From Trichoplax adhaerens (taxonomy: Eukaryota; Placozoa; Uniplacotomia; Trichoplacea; Trichoplacidae), in NCBI RefSeq assembly GCF_000150275.1, contig NW_002060945.1, positions 1,492,199 through 1,556,198 on the forward strand: DNA of 64,000 nt, read 5' to 3'. Within the stretch, counting starts at the first letter, position 1. Each line of letters begins with the position of its first letter. The notes under the pieces are model-generated. The model ran no database searches and was not told the origin of the DNA. It was given only the letters and a program-made list of their open reading frames with translations. Below, in pieces: positions 25,620-39,300 of the stretch. The translations under genes were made by a program, and so were the position numbers.

Positions 25620-26182
25620 TTATTTTATTCTGGACGCCAGTTCTTTTAGATTTCTTTCGTTCTCTTCTATCATGGATACGTTCTTACTACTTTCATCCAG
25701 TAACGAATTAATCTGTGATCTTAATTTCACTGTTTGTTCAGCTTTGTTATATAATGATAGTATATCGGCATCCGATAAATCATTCCGTTGCTTTTCAGTA
25801 AGATCGATGGTCAATGGATCAAAATTAGTTGTATCTATTATAAAAGTAAATATTAATTGATAATCAGTCCTATTCGAGATTTAAGGCTAAAGTCCCTCCG
25901 TACTCTGCAGTATTTTAGATCTTAAAGTGCGCTCGATAGAAACAATCAATTATCATTCATTGACTAATTGAAAGATTTAGGTCATACTGTATACCAAATG
26001 CAAACTTTGAATGAAAAAGCTTACTAACCCTGCCAATTGGAAGGTAACGAGACTAAAACAGCGTCATTCGCCAGTATATTGGTTAAATCTTCTTGCATTT
26101 GCATTACCGTAGGTCTTTGAGGTGGAGAAGGCAGCTCATCAACATCAATTAATGGCTTTAACTTTTTCGATCGAGCAGCCAT
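25620..26182 (-). CDS. UPF0449 family coiled-coil protein (C19orf25-like)
   Basis: Two exons, 26182-26029 and 25834-25620, joined in phase 1, giving 122 aa (human C19orf25 about 118 aa). It starts MAARSKKLKPL, then a Pro-rich PSPPQRPTV, then a short helix (MQEDL..IL), matching the order basic start, P-x-P-PTV, ILEDV of the UPF0449 family. The second half, from about residue 75, is a predicted coiled coil (LYNKAEQTVKLRSQINSLL and so on). Function is unknown in any species. The gene lies head to head with the KIAA0825-like gene, 622 bp apart, so they may share a promoter. The family call rests on pattern and length and is weaker than for its neighbours. Confidence 0.6.
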
Positions 26183-26804
26183 GATTTAGAGCAGTCACGA
26201 CAACCATTTATACAGGATCGAACAGGAACAAGGCTTGTACACTGTACTCTACTGTACTGTATGTATGTACAGTATCATGCAGACTTGTGATCAAAGTACC
26301 TCACAGTAAAGAGAGAGCGTTTCTCATTGTGAATCCTATATTACAATGGGCTGCATGAGTATGCCCATGGAACAGTAGGGAATTACTGTACACTGTATAT
26401 GCAGTATCCGAAGAAAAGTTTCTACCGTAGTAACTCTACAGTAGTAAGTAGCAGAGACTGTACACTGTACACTGTGTACAGTACTGTAAGGAAGGGCTGG
26501 CAAAGTTTACGTTTGCCCCTGGTGGCTCATTATTCTGGTTGTTAGGTTACGTGCTACTGTACTGACCCGGTAATCATCAGCCCTGGTATAGATCACTGTA
26601 TTGGAAGATAATAATGTCATGGAAACAAGACCCTCTGACGGTCATTTATCTCAGATTATACCTAAGCATTGCTTGGAAAAAGAAATTTCATGACTGCAAG
26701 CGCACTAATTGAGACATTTTAGGTGGTATTAACTATATAATATGCTGAGAAGAGATTGAAGCTATTATTTGAATATCATAGTCTTAGTAGTCGAAGAGAG
26801 AGAG
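26183..26804. promoter_or_regulatory. Divergent promoter region UPF0449 / KIAA0825-like
   Basis: 622 bp between two head-to-head start codons, so both promoters should be here or within first-exon leaders. It carries three clusters of TACTGTAC/GTACAC/TACAGTA words (about 26236-26275, 26384-26405 and 26435-26487), the same vocabulary as the much larger arrays between DAZAP1 and COMMD10. Confidence 0.55.
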
Positions 26805-29800
26805 ATGTCGCTTAAGAGAAAACAAGCTAGGACGGAATTGGCTAAATATGATATCAATCATGTTTATACACCATCTGAAGTAACTAATTTACCATCCATT
26901 GAACAGTTGGATAAATTAATATCCAGCTTGGATAAAGCTATCGATAACTGCTCTTCTGGGTAAGATTACATAGATAAGAGTAAATTGCAATAGCTGCACT
27001 CTGTAGATGTGTCCAAATGAAGATTGAAGATTTATTATTTATATTGCAATGTCATCACCATCTGTGCTACTTTGTATTTACAATCTTGGACAATCTTGGT
27101 TTTGCTTCTCTGTTGCCTTGAGGAAGGAACAAGCAAGAACGAGTGCATTTATTACGGATGTAGAAGGACTAGTCAACTGAAATAGAGTACATTCGTTGTC
27201 TAGCTTTAGACATCAATTTGATTGCGATTCCTACTTGAAGGGAATTTAGTGCTGTGCCTAGATGATTGAACAAGTGTATAGCATTTCAGCTTCGAACTAT
27301 CTGTAGATTCTCTTGTATAAGTATTACGTTCATGAAATATCTAGCTATTAAATGGAATAACCATTGCAGTTAGAAACTTTCGATTGTATATCTTAGTTAA
27401 TTCACAGATAACTTGAAAAATTCTTCAATAGCTGCTAATCCACTAACTAGTGTCCTTCTCAAACAGTGCTAATAAACAAGTTCTAGCATAGTAGTCGAGT
27501 ATTCTGTACTATCAAAATTGATCTAGCATAATGTTAAATGCATGGCTTAGCTAATATTCAATTGATTTAAAACTTGAATAGCCTTCCATCTTATAGCTAC
27601 GTATCATTAATGTTCAATTAACAATAAACCTAAACATTTAGTGAAGTTATCGCTGGTATTTCTCTGATCAATTTTATTTTTAGTAAATTTGGTCACATTT
27701 TGTAAGCTGAACTATGACTAATTTAAGGGGCATGAAAGACTTTGATGACCCCTAATCTGATAGCTGATAGTCCTTATTATACTCTAGCAACATATTCTAG
27801 CATAATCTATAGATAGACAAAAAGATAAAAATAATAACTGTAGCATTACATTATATGATAAAGTTCTACGAATATGTTAGAACCTAATATCGATCTAAAA
27901 AATCTCTGACTGCCTGTAGACCATTATCATGCGAATAATACGTCTCACTTTGTATTGTATCAAAGAGATCTATAACAGATACAGTAATAGAGATTTAGCA
28001 TTAGGATGTCATATTGTAATTTTGTAAGTGATCGTCTATATACCGTTCTTGTATGCTATTACAACATGAATTAGATGAAGGCAACTATTATATACGCGTA
28101 GTACCTAATGAAGGAAACGTATAGCGAAAACAGTGATCAATACAGTATTTCCCAATTTCAGCTGTTTAATTGAGATTCTAAGATTCACATTACTATGCAC
28201 TGCTATTATTTTCATAAGGTTTCAAAAATTCTTTTTGACTTACTTTAACAGATTAGAGGAACATCGGAAAGCGTTTATGAGTTATAGTACTGCAATCCAA
28301 GATCATGGCAGAAAAATCAAGACCATCCGTGATGTTACTGAATTTGTTCGACATTCCAATTTTATCGAAAATAATACGTGTAATGTCGATCCTCAATTAA
28401 CAGTTACATTCTTAAAAAAATTGGTTAGTATGCAATTCTAATAACTTTCCTGCATGACATCATATAAATTGTATCTACTAAATTACCACTGTAGTGTTCC
28501 TTAGTTAATTTCAAACTGTTACCTTTCGTCTATTATTATAATCGCGTAAATACTTATTACTACCGACTATTATTGATGTAATGATAATTTTTTGATTGGC
28601 TAATGCTCCGTAATATAGAACTTAACTGATAATACTAGAGGATGAAGGTAAACTATTCAATATCATCGATTTTTGACCAGTAGCCAGAAATATTTCTATT
28701 AGTGTCAACACAATTCAAAGATCGTTGAAATTGAGGATAGGTGTTAGTTTTTAGCGAAATATCTGGATTAGCGCGTTAAACTCGCTATCGTGCAAATTGT
28801 GAATATAATATATGATTGTACTGTAAATCCTGTAGTTGTCACTCCAATGACTCTATCTCCAAAATACCTACACGTACGCAATTTCTTTAATAGCAATTCA
28901 CGTCTTTACTGTGTTGATAAAAGTGTTATCTCACTTCTTATCTATAGTATAATACCTTGTTTATACTCATCGTAGTCTTAGACAGCAACGGGATTGTTTC
29001 GTTACTTATAATTACTTTAAGTACGACGCTTACTTGTATAGTGTAAAAAAATCGATGATATAAAACAAGAGTACCAGATAATTGATTAAAATTTTGCGCT
29101 ATATTTATAGCAGGTACTGTAGAATCAACGTTATTATTACTGGAAATTAATAATTCTAACCATTTTCTCAATCATTAGAGAAAATTGTTACGTGAAAATC
29201 GTGGCAATGAAGATGTTGTTCTCAATGATCTTCTAGAATTAGCTGCTGATCATGGTTTATCTATCCCTTCTATCTTGACGGATGAAAATGTCGCTAATGC
29301 GGACACACAATCGCTAAATTCATTAAACACGATTCAGAGTGAAATGGAAAGTGAACAAGGTGTGGTTTGGGAAAGTATCAAGCAGCACTTAAAATTATGT
29401 TTATTTGAGAAGTTACGCCAGTTACCAATTGTCAATGTAAATGAAAATATGCCGAATATGTCATTTATCAGTCAGCGAAGACAACATTATCTAGGTAGTC
29501 TACTAATGTTATTAGATAAAGGTGAAGTATTAGAGCAATATCAGCGTATAAGATGGTGGCAAATGAAACACGTCATTGATAGTATTAACACCAATCCATC
29601 AGTATTACCTATTAGTGAAGCACAAAGCGGACAACAAACACAAATAGCAAAATTAAAATTCTATTTCGATCATGTAACCAATTGTACACATGAAGATGCT
29701 GCGGTATTAATGCCGCTCTTAAATCAACACGAAGACTTAATCGATTGGTATATTAGAACAACGTATGTGGAAAAATCATTAAATGATGTCCACGATTGGT

Positions 29801-32800
29801 TGCAGCATTCCTTAAATGGCTATCTTAATAGTACTGAACAAACAGCTATGGATTTTGACGATTTAGAATTGATATGTGACATATATGCGATTGTATCTCA
29901 ATCTGTTAAGACTATCACCGATATGTTAGAACTATGTGCAGCTGCTGATAAGCAAAGCCATCAAAAGTTATTACTGAGTGCAGGATCTGCCTCGAAATTA
30001 GAATCGCCAACAACTATATTAAGTAGAGTATTTAAACCGTATGTGCAGTTAATGGCTCAAGCTTTAATCCACTACTCGAATATAACTATTGAACAAGCCA
30101 CTCAGGCTGAAAGCCATTTAACATGGGATAATATGACTGTTACTGTCAATGCTACATGTAAGACTTGATTTAAATTCAACTGATCCACTTGATCGTCACG
30201 TTCACTTACTTGAGCTGAATTTAAATTTTTTTATTTCAAAATCTTACGAAATAGATAATCTAGATTCTCATCATCAACCTAAGGTTATCTTTAAGGTTAG
30301 TCGTTAATCATATCAATAATTCTAACCGCCTTTATTGCTAATCACCTATAAATTATATAGATCCATTCATTTGATACATATGATACCAAAAGTAAATGTT
30401 CCTATTGTGTTTGAATAGTTATAGCATTCCGTAAGTACTACACATACTAATTCGATCAATACCTTATACATAGGGCTGCGCTTCATTGTTTAAAATTTGG
30501 GATAAATTTTTACCGATATTAACTAACGATTATGGAAAAATATATACTTCTCTTAAAGTTGTTATTGTGGATGTGGTAGGCGATAAACTCTCAAAATATT
30601 ACGATCATCTTTGGGATGTAAGCTACAATATGTTGTAATTCAAATTTTAAAAGTAGTCTACTAAGAATCGCTTCACTTTTATTATGTAGATTTGCCAAAA
30701 AGCTATTGCTGATATGTCTCCTAGTCCTGCATATTTAGCAATTGCCACTGCTGCTTTTATCAAAAATCGATTATTAACGTTTGATCAAATCCTAAGCACG
30801 GATACTAGGTAAAATTTGCGACATCTTATGAGATGAATAGAAATAATATTTTACATACTTCGCTTTGGTAATAAACACGTATCATTTGATCATTTTTTAA
30901 TGTACAATGTAGGTTGTCGTTCTTTACATCTTATGAGCATTATGCCGATTTAGTAGAATCACTATGCGAGCTAATCGTGGAACATCATAATACGACTATC
31001 TCAACAACAGTCCTTCAAGATTCAGATAGTAACAATTATTCTAATCCAAGAACATTTTATGAGGTATTGCTTCGTATTCTAAAATTGCCAGTCACAGTCT
31101 ACATACTCCTGATATCGCCTACTGTGATTTCAATATTGCTTTAACGACTGCTTGAGGATGCTTTTGATACTTTTTTACAGGGCAAAAGATGTTCTTTCTC
31201 AATTCAAATGTGGAACTACTACTTGCATAGTATTAGACATGATCTGTGGCAATATTGTCCTTTAAAACAAGCACAAAGAATTTTTATATCTGTGTTGGAA
31301 AATTCATTATTGACACTTTCTTTCCGTTATGGTCAAATTAAGCCGTCATTAAGGCGCTTATGCCAATTCAGGTAAGAAATTCTAGTATTTACAGTCAAAA
31401 TGCCTTGCATACCAAACTCTGTCTTGTCTATTACACTAGAAATCAACATTTGAAAATATTACTAAATTTATGTAACATTGCTTCTACTTTTGTATAATTA
31501 TAGAGCCGATATTAACGCAATTATATTAATTTCCTTATCTTTCATTTGGTTTACTGGACAAACTGTGAATTCATTAGTAAATCCAGATTTTCATGCACTA
31601 TCTACAGCTGATTTCAATCCACAATCGGAAATTCCAAAAATATATAACTATTGCAACTTATTGCTAATGATTGTTGTGGCTGAATCTTGTCCAATTGACG
31701 TTTACCCAAAGGCAATATCACGATTCCAGGATGGCTCTAAAATCTCTGGTTCTAATAACATTTGTGGAACATTTTGGCTAAGCAATTACTTACCAGATAT
31801 GTTCAGCTCGATTGAATTGAGGTAATTTTAGGATTAAAGATACTTGCTATAATTTATTAACACCTAAAGTCTGACTTTATTCGGTCATGATTTTGAAAGC
31901 AAGTTTATTGTCTAAAATTTGTAATTTCATCTCTTCTTATGCAGTGATATACCACCACAAGTATCATTGAAGATTGCAATCAAGTTATTGCGCCATCGAA
32001 CTGGTATTGACCTGAAACTAATATTACAGGTGAGAATCTCATCCAGCTTCATAAAATACTTGATATTATTGATTAGTTGTCACGATAGACTTGTTGAAGA
32101 AGAATTTTTTTCTGCCAAAATAATGCATTAGGACCCTGTAAAAATTTTTATCTACCAAATAAAATAATAAAAATAAATCGTCGCTATTTAATTATCCTGA
32201 CAGATTTTACTATCAAATAAATTTTCCGCTTTGAAGCTAATTATAACTGAAACAGGTAGGCCATTATTAAGATCTTGCTGGCAGTAATCATCGATACATT
32301 ATTTTGCTTTACACATTAATTTTCAATCCAAAAGATGTTACTATTTTAATCAATTAATTTCCATATATATCTAAATCTAGATACCGCTGAACTATATAAA
32401 TCTGCGATAGAATTCACACCTCACCATGATGATACGGACGATGCAATGTCGGAAAGCAGTGATATGTCCGTTGAACCTTCAAATGATTTACAAGATTCCT
32501 TTATTGATTGTTTACTATCTGTGCTAATTATATTGGACAGTCATTGTCGTAGCCGGGCAGTTCATGAAGTATTGACTCGCATTGTTGAAAAGTAAGCACG
32601 ATTTGATTATACCCATAAGATATTTTACCTCTTCTTATCGCAATATGGGTATTTCCCTTACTCAGTGATTATCGATTATACAGGGAAAATGATAAATTAC
32701 CATTATTCTTTGAAAGAAACGTTGACGATATTTCGGTAATAACTTATAATCTAGATGTTGATATTGTTTATGTGATCATGACATGCAATTAAGTTATTTG

Positions 32801-34778
32801 ATCGTAGACTAATTTGCTTGAATACCCATATCCTGTGACTTCTAACTTCAGCTTTTAATAACATATGCAGGGAATACACTGGCTGCGAAGCGTTAACGAT
32901 TTTCTTAGCCAATGGTTGTTTAAGTTAGTAAACTATGTATAAGATTATACTATAACATAATCGTTAGGAATAACATCAATTTTAAGGATATGTCAGAACT
33001 GACTTATGATAGTATTAGTATTAAATTTTTACTTGTAACTGACTTACCTCTTCTTACACCTAGCACGTTTATGCCTGCTATCTCCAAGTTGCATGACCTA
33101 CATTCTGAAAGCGATGTAGGCACGTTATCGTCTACCTTACAAACATTACCTTGTGGTTGTCCCATCCAGAAAAGAAAGGCTGATTTCGGTAAAAATTTAA
33201 CTGAATTATTTTATCATTTCAGAACGATTATTTACAATTTTGTTAGTACAGTACGTACTGCATATCACAATACGTATTAACAAATTTTTTCGGGTATCAG
33301 ATTTGGTCCTCTTGGAATCGCTTCATATAGCACTAAGAAGTTTAGCAGATAACCTACCCAGTATGCCAGTTAATATTCTTGAATTTCAAGCATTCCTGAA
33401 AGGTACTGCGATTCTGTTTACAACAGTTGTACGGCATCTTCTATCATCAGTTGCCGACATTTTGTATTAAGAATTTCATTTGCTTTACTAAATAAACTAT
33501 GTTTTGACTAGGTTACTATCAACAGTTTCAAAATGATCAGCAATTAGTGGAAAATGATAAACTTGGATTAAAGGTAGGTTTAAACTGAACATGTACACTA
33601 TAATAAAACGTAAATATTATTAAACCATTTTATACCTATTGATTACTATGAAACTAGAAATAGCTTCTTCATACTTATTACGCTTTCGTATTCCTTATAG
33701 GTTATTAGATACTGCATTCACAATTTCTTAATGCAATTTGCGGTGGATAACCCTAAGTTTGATGATACTAAATGTCAACTGTTTGCAAGCTGCTTCTTGC
33801 ATATCCTCAATTTCAATAACCAAGATATGGTAAATCGCACCCTAGCTGTTGAGTTCCCGTACATCGATCTTAACCTACAAACGTTAGAAGAAGATATAAT
33901 CAGAATTAAGAACTTCTTCGATGGGTATGTAATTAAATAATAAACTTTGCAATAGTAACTGTTGCTTGATAGCTGACCACAGCCTACGTATGTGTTATTG
34001 TTAACTAGTTTTGCGGAATGTAATAAATTTAAATGCTACATAATGTAAAACTATCCTTGTATTATTGAATTATATATGTATCTTTTGATTACTTGCATAC
34101 ATTATTTAGCAAAGTTAAATCGGAAAAAGTCTATGACATCGGTAATAACTTTCAAGATGATTTATTCCTTGCATCCATCATTGAATCGATAGATTTCGAT
34201 GTCACAGGTTAAAAAGAATGATTAAATTTTTAACGTATTGACAATGTAGTTTAAGGAATTTTTATTATTCTTAAATATGCTACATAATTTCTTCTATTTA
34301 GTGGTCACTCAAATACGAACTGTTCATGAGTTCTTAATATCCAAACTGGTAACCAGCGTCTCTAATTAATTTTTGCTAATTATTATGCATTTGTTCTGTA
34401 ATCATTTTAAGTATAATTTGGTATTTTTATTAGGAAATGCTAGAGAATAAATTGCAAATGAAATCGGAGGACAGTAATTCCGAGTTTTACGAGCATCTAT
34501 CGGAACGCTTTAACCCATTCTTTTATTATGATCATATTAAAGATTGGGGTAAATTCAATTACAACAAACTTACTAATTACAAGCACGATTGGGAAACTTT
34601 ATTACAGTACGTATTCCATCTTCCCCATAACACAATCAAAAAATTGCTGTCTGCACGACCAGAATTAGAAGAAGATAGCCTGGATGACGATGGGAAAATG
34701 GCTTGCAAAACTATTAGAGAATTTTTAACTACCTTAAGCCAAGATAGTGACCGTAGTAAACACAACAAGAAGAAATGA
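26805..34778 (+). CDS. KIAA0825: KIAA0825-like protein (DUF4495)
   Basis: 21 exons: 26805-26959, 28252-28423, 29179-30157, 30255-30295, 30474-30617, 30690-30808, 30913-31090, 31181-31371, 31504-31821, 31945-32029, 32204-32255, 32381-32591, 32684-32735, 32871-32923, 32968-33254, 33301-33402, 33512-33573, 33701-33924, 34110-34207, 34302-34348 and 34434-34778; phases agree throughout, 1304 aa (human about 1275). The two defining DUF4495 motifs are present at the expected spacing: QMW (residues 605-607) and DLW (617-619). Cytosolic and helical, with no signal peptide or membrane segment. Biochemical role unknown; human variants cause postaxial polydactyly. Exon 3 (979 nt) is unusually long. The donors at 31090 and 33254 are the least certain boundaries. 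The first ATG after an in-frame leader was taken as start. The tail is Lys-rich (HNKKK). Confidence 0.9.
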
Positions 34779-36387
34779 AGCTCCAAGTGAAAGTTTTCCA
34801 CTATATTTGTAATAATTACTAAAACAAAGAAAGGATTATATTACAAGATTGCAAGATATCTAGTCGATAATTACCAACTGTTATAACGAGTTGAGTCAAT
34901 GAGTTGATATTTTTTGATTTTTTATTGATATGTCGCATCATCTAAATCAATATATCGACTTTTATGTATAATCCAAAATATGGATGTTTAAATTGAAGAC
35001 GCCATATTTGTAGTTTAAAAGCGCAAGCTACTGGAATTATATATATCCTCGCATATTTTTTTTAACACAGATCACAGTTTAAGACAAGCAATAATTAATC
35101 GTAAATAATGCAAATTTAAATTGGACCAAAGCATTAAAAATGTCGATTTAATTGTACACCTATTTCGTTGTTCAAGAAATAACAAGAATTTGCAAAAAAT
35201 CGAATCTTTAATGTAGTAAATACGAGAAAGCCTACAAATAAAAGCATCAGTAACGATCAACTAATAATTAAAATGAAGCAAAGACAATTTTATAGAAATA
35301 ATAAATCACCATAACAATTGCCTGCTGACATTTAAAAAATTTATCAATAAATTCTAATTCCTAACGGCATAAAGTAAGACAAGACATACCGTATAAAGAA
35401 ATCAATAGTGAAATGACCTTGATCGTGGACTACTAGAATTGTATATGCAGTAACCTCAACTAGGTACATGTAATCGGTAAAATTCGATAAGCAGATTTCC
35501 AACTGCAATATTATAATTAATGATCAGCAAGTATAGGCTCGTCTAATGATGCTTACATAAGGAGAGCTTTTACAAATGAGCACAGTTATTCTAGTTACAA
35601 TTGTTTAATGATTTCATAAGTTTAATCTCTATTTCGTTCATGAAAAACAATTGCAAAATTTGACTCGATATGAACGAGATGATCATGAAGGAATCAAATG
35701 TGAAAGGGGAAAAATTTAACTTCTTGCGTCAATTTACCATTAGTAATTTTGGTAATTTAACTTACATGATGGCCCACATTAGAATATATGGAACCAAGTC
35801 TGCACAACTGGTGTTAATAGCAGGTTAAAATTAGCAAAACAAGAATGCAAATAGTGGCGTACAAAATTAAATTCAATAATCCTATTTTGACTGCTATAAA
35901 TACTGTACTTGCTAAATACACGTTTTACAAGTAAATTAAAGTTATTTTTTTTCAGGGCTGATTTCTTAATTTGTTAGCTCACGTACAAGGAAGATAAATA
36001 TCTAGCCACAATAGCTAAAATTTATATCCAGAAAAAGTAAAATGTATTCTTAAAGTCAGTTAATGAATAATCTAGTAGCAATTTCATAGATATCCATGAC
36101 ATAACATTCATCACTATTAAGCATGAATCAATCATTATACTCTAATTTATGGCGCCAGAAACAGATTTATACCGCGTGATAATTATTAATCAATTAATTA
36201 CTGTGCAAAGGATTTACCACAAATGTAGAATTATAGACATACGAAGTAAATATCTATCTTGAACGTGATTGTCAGCAGAATACGATTAAAAAGTTCACGT
36301 TGAACTGTACAGTACTTTCTACTGTCGGGTAAAATGGCATATCGAGAAACCTAGTCAATATTTATTATAAATTAATTTGGCCTTTCT
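34779..36387. other. Convergent intergenic region KIAA0825-like / RASGRF
   Basis: 1.6 kb of strongly AT-rich sequence between two facing stop codons, probably both 3' UTRs. An AATAAA lies at 35237-35242 on the plus strand, and its complement at 36361-36366 serves the minus strand 22 nt after the RASGRF stop. No coding exon seen. Confidence 0.5.
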
Positions 36388-39300
36388 TTACGTTAAACGA
36401 GGTTCAAGTTGCAATGATAATTCAAATAATTGTTTGTCGCAGTTAATTGGTTTAGCATTTAAAATATATTTCATGACCTGTAACGAAAGACACAATAGCG
36501 TTAATTTAAAAATTTATACATTTCAACAGAATAAGTCGAGGGCAATTGCTACATAGTGATACTCGACTCAGAAATATTTAAATTGGCATCATGAAGTACC
36601 TTTGGTAAGCATCGCATACGATATGGAGTTCCTTGATAGATCCTAATCTCTTCAATGAGGTGTGCAATCTGTGACACGATTATAAATATCTATCAGTTTA
36701 AAAGCGAGCGAACTACTTTCTAGGTAAATCCTAATCTTTTGATATCGAGCATAGTTTGTATAAACTTGTATTTATAAATTGTGGTCTCACGATCAGTTAG
36801 AAATTAAACAAGCAAATTATAGACAAAATCAAATCCCCAGTTTAGTGGTACGTAAAGTATACACTTCACAACCGATTTCCTGTATCAAGGATAGCAGTAA
36901 AGTATTTCAATGCTCTATACAATCACTGTTAGAATTGGAAGTTAAATAAACTGGTTTCTTTCTAAATATTACAAACAGATTATAATATGGCATTATTATA
37001 CGAATTTTTATCAAATAATAAATATTAATAGAAAGGATAATATCAGATAGCAAAGTATACTCAATCTACTACCTTCTGCAGGAAAGCTAGGTATTAATTA
37101 ATAAAATGATGAAGGTATATGAAATGTTGCTTACCATTCTTAGCTTGGAAAAGTTAATCAACTGATCATCAGTTTCTGAAGGATTAGCTTCTTCCATGAA
37201 TGTCAAATCGGATAGATATAACCCAAGATAGGGTACACATGGTGGTTGACAGCTAGATCATATTAAGACTGACATCATTACCAAGGATATGAACAATTAC
37301 AGTAAAAGGATAGGTGGTGATTGAAACAATCACATCAAGCTCCTAATTACTTACCATCGCAAAGCCTCTTTTACATTTTTAAATCGTCTATCAGCACTGG
37401 CTAACTCTTCCAATCGTTTGATAATTAACTTTTCCTATTGATTGATAGAATAGATAGCTATTGATTACTATTTTTCAATAATATTATTTACCGTTTAAAA
37501 ATCGAATAATGCAGCAAAAGAATACTATAAAGGATTTCAAAATAAAAAAATTTGCTAAAAATAGAATAGAATGAAGTATTTAGGTAGTATATTTACTGTC
37601 AGCCAATGTTAGCTATCATTAAAAGCTACAAGAAATCATCAAAATGGCTTTATCGAAATAATATAATCATTGAACAAGGGGACATGATCACCTGCTTTGA
37701 CACTTTTTCCCATGTTTTCTTTAATCTATGAATGCTACTATTGGTAAGAGCAGCAACAATAGCCATAACAGTGTTGAAATTATTCATACAGCGGCAATTA
37801 TTGGCAATTTGAGCCCATTTCTCAATTACAGCAGCGCGAGCAGCAGGTTGAGAACGGTTTAAGATTTCAGTAGCTACCAAACGACTAGTCTATTAACAAA
37901 AATCGATCCTTTAAGTATTTCAATCATGTAATAGCATGTTTCTTGACTTATATCATATTATAGCTAAATATTAATAATGTAGATTCTTCATTAATCCATA
38001 AATTTTTGCTAGAATGGAGATAAACATCTCTATCTCTAATACTACAGCGGATTCCTGATAGTTGTAATATATAAGTATGCTAATCATTTAACAGTTTTTT
38101 CACTAAAGGTATGATGCTATAGTAAGCGTCGAGATATTTTATTATCGATGTAGATTCTTCACAGACTCATGAAAGATTCCTACATAGTATGAGAAGAGAC
38201 ACTATATTTTTTACTTGTAGCGTAAAATTATTATATTTTCATGAAAGCCTGCCGCCAATATAAAAAGAGACGCCGCAAGTTTACTGGCTTTAAATGGTAA
38301 AATTTTTTCAAAGTATTGTTCAATTATAATCAGTTTAGTTAAGTCTAAAAATGGTCGACTATAGTAGCGATAAATTAGAGAATCTACAACTAACGAAACC
38401 AGTGGTTAAATCCCTATAAATATTGACTTACATGATTAAAGTAGTGGATTGCCCGAAGAACGTTTGGTGCTTTAGTATCACGATCACCTTTCATCCAAGA
38501 TTTTTGGAGCAGTTCACTACTCAATATCAGATTAAAATTTAAAATAGATATTAAGCCTTATTCTGGCCTTAAATATAGAATTATTTATATTATAAATCAA
38601 GTTAAAACCTATATTCGATTTCTAATAGTCTTTGATAAGTAACATTAAGACATATTCTTTATTTTACACAACATCGGTAATAGTTATTCTGACATTAAAA
38701 GGCTCGAATTAGGATATTTAATATAGTAACTGAGGCATTGCATGAGTATACATATATAAAATGCATATGAACTGTATACTATTAATTATAAATTTGTAAA
38801 TACAATATTACTGCTTAATGATCTCATTTGGATGATACAAACCCTGAACCGATTGCTGCATAGATATAATAATGCAAAAGACACATTTGTTCAGCCATTT
38901 CAAGAACAGGAATCTCATCAAGTGTTGTATCCTCCACCTATAATAGTTTAATTTTAGCACAAACTTAATTAACATCCTATAGTTGGAATACCAAAACATG
39001 GCTTTAAAATATCGATATCGCTAAAGAGATACACAAAAATTATAATTCACTTACATCTGATGTAACATTAAAGCGCTTTTCAAGTGACATTATAGCATAA
39101 ATGCTGACATCTTGAGAGTTCATAATTCTATTAAGAACCATTAATTAGTCAGATACAGGAAAAACACGGAATTTAGCCATCGTTGATTTACTTGTATAGT
39201 AACTTTGATATCTTCTATTTACTTACTTGATCATGGCCTTTGGTAGTTTATCTTCTAAGCCGATTGTGCTAGCATCATTGCAAGCATCGGTTAGAAATTC

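Noticed and set aside
25515-25631. Minus-strand frame just after the UPF0449 stop reading WTVKLERDEFSMVPDMEY
   Set aside because: It looks protein-like, but joining it to the coiled-coil exon needs a frameshift, it has no own start or acceptor that fits, and the UPF0449 family ends with the coiled coil.
25457-25711. 84-codon plus-strand frame with hydrophobic segments
   Set aside because: It overlaps the antisense of the UPF0449 last exon and has no signature; a shadow frame.
30157-30296. Apparent frameshift in the long KIAA0825 exon, since the frame closes at 30168 but continues in another frame to 30295
   Set aside because: A 97-nt intron with donor GTAAGA (30158) and acceptor ATAG (30254) joins the two frames in phase 1, so no indel is needed.
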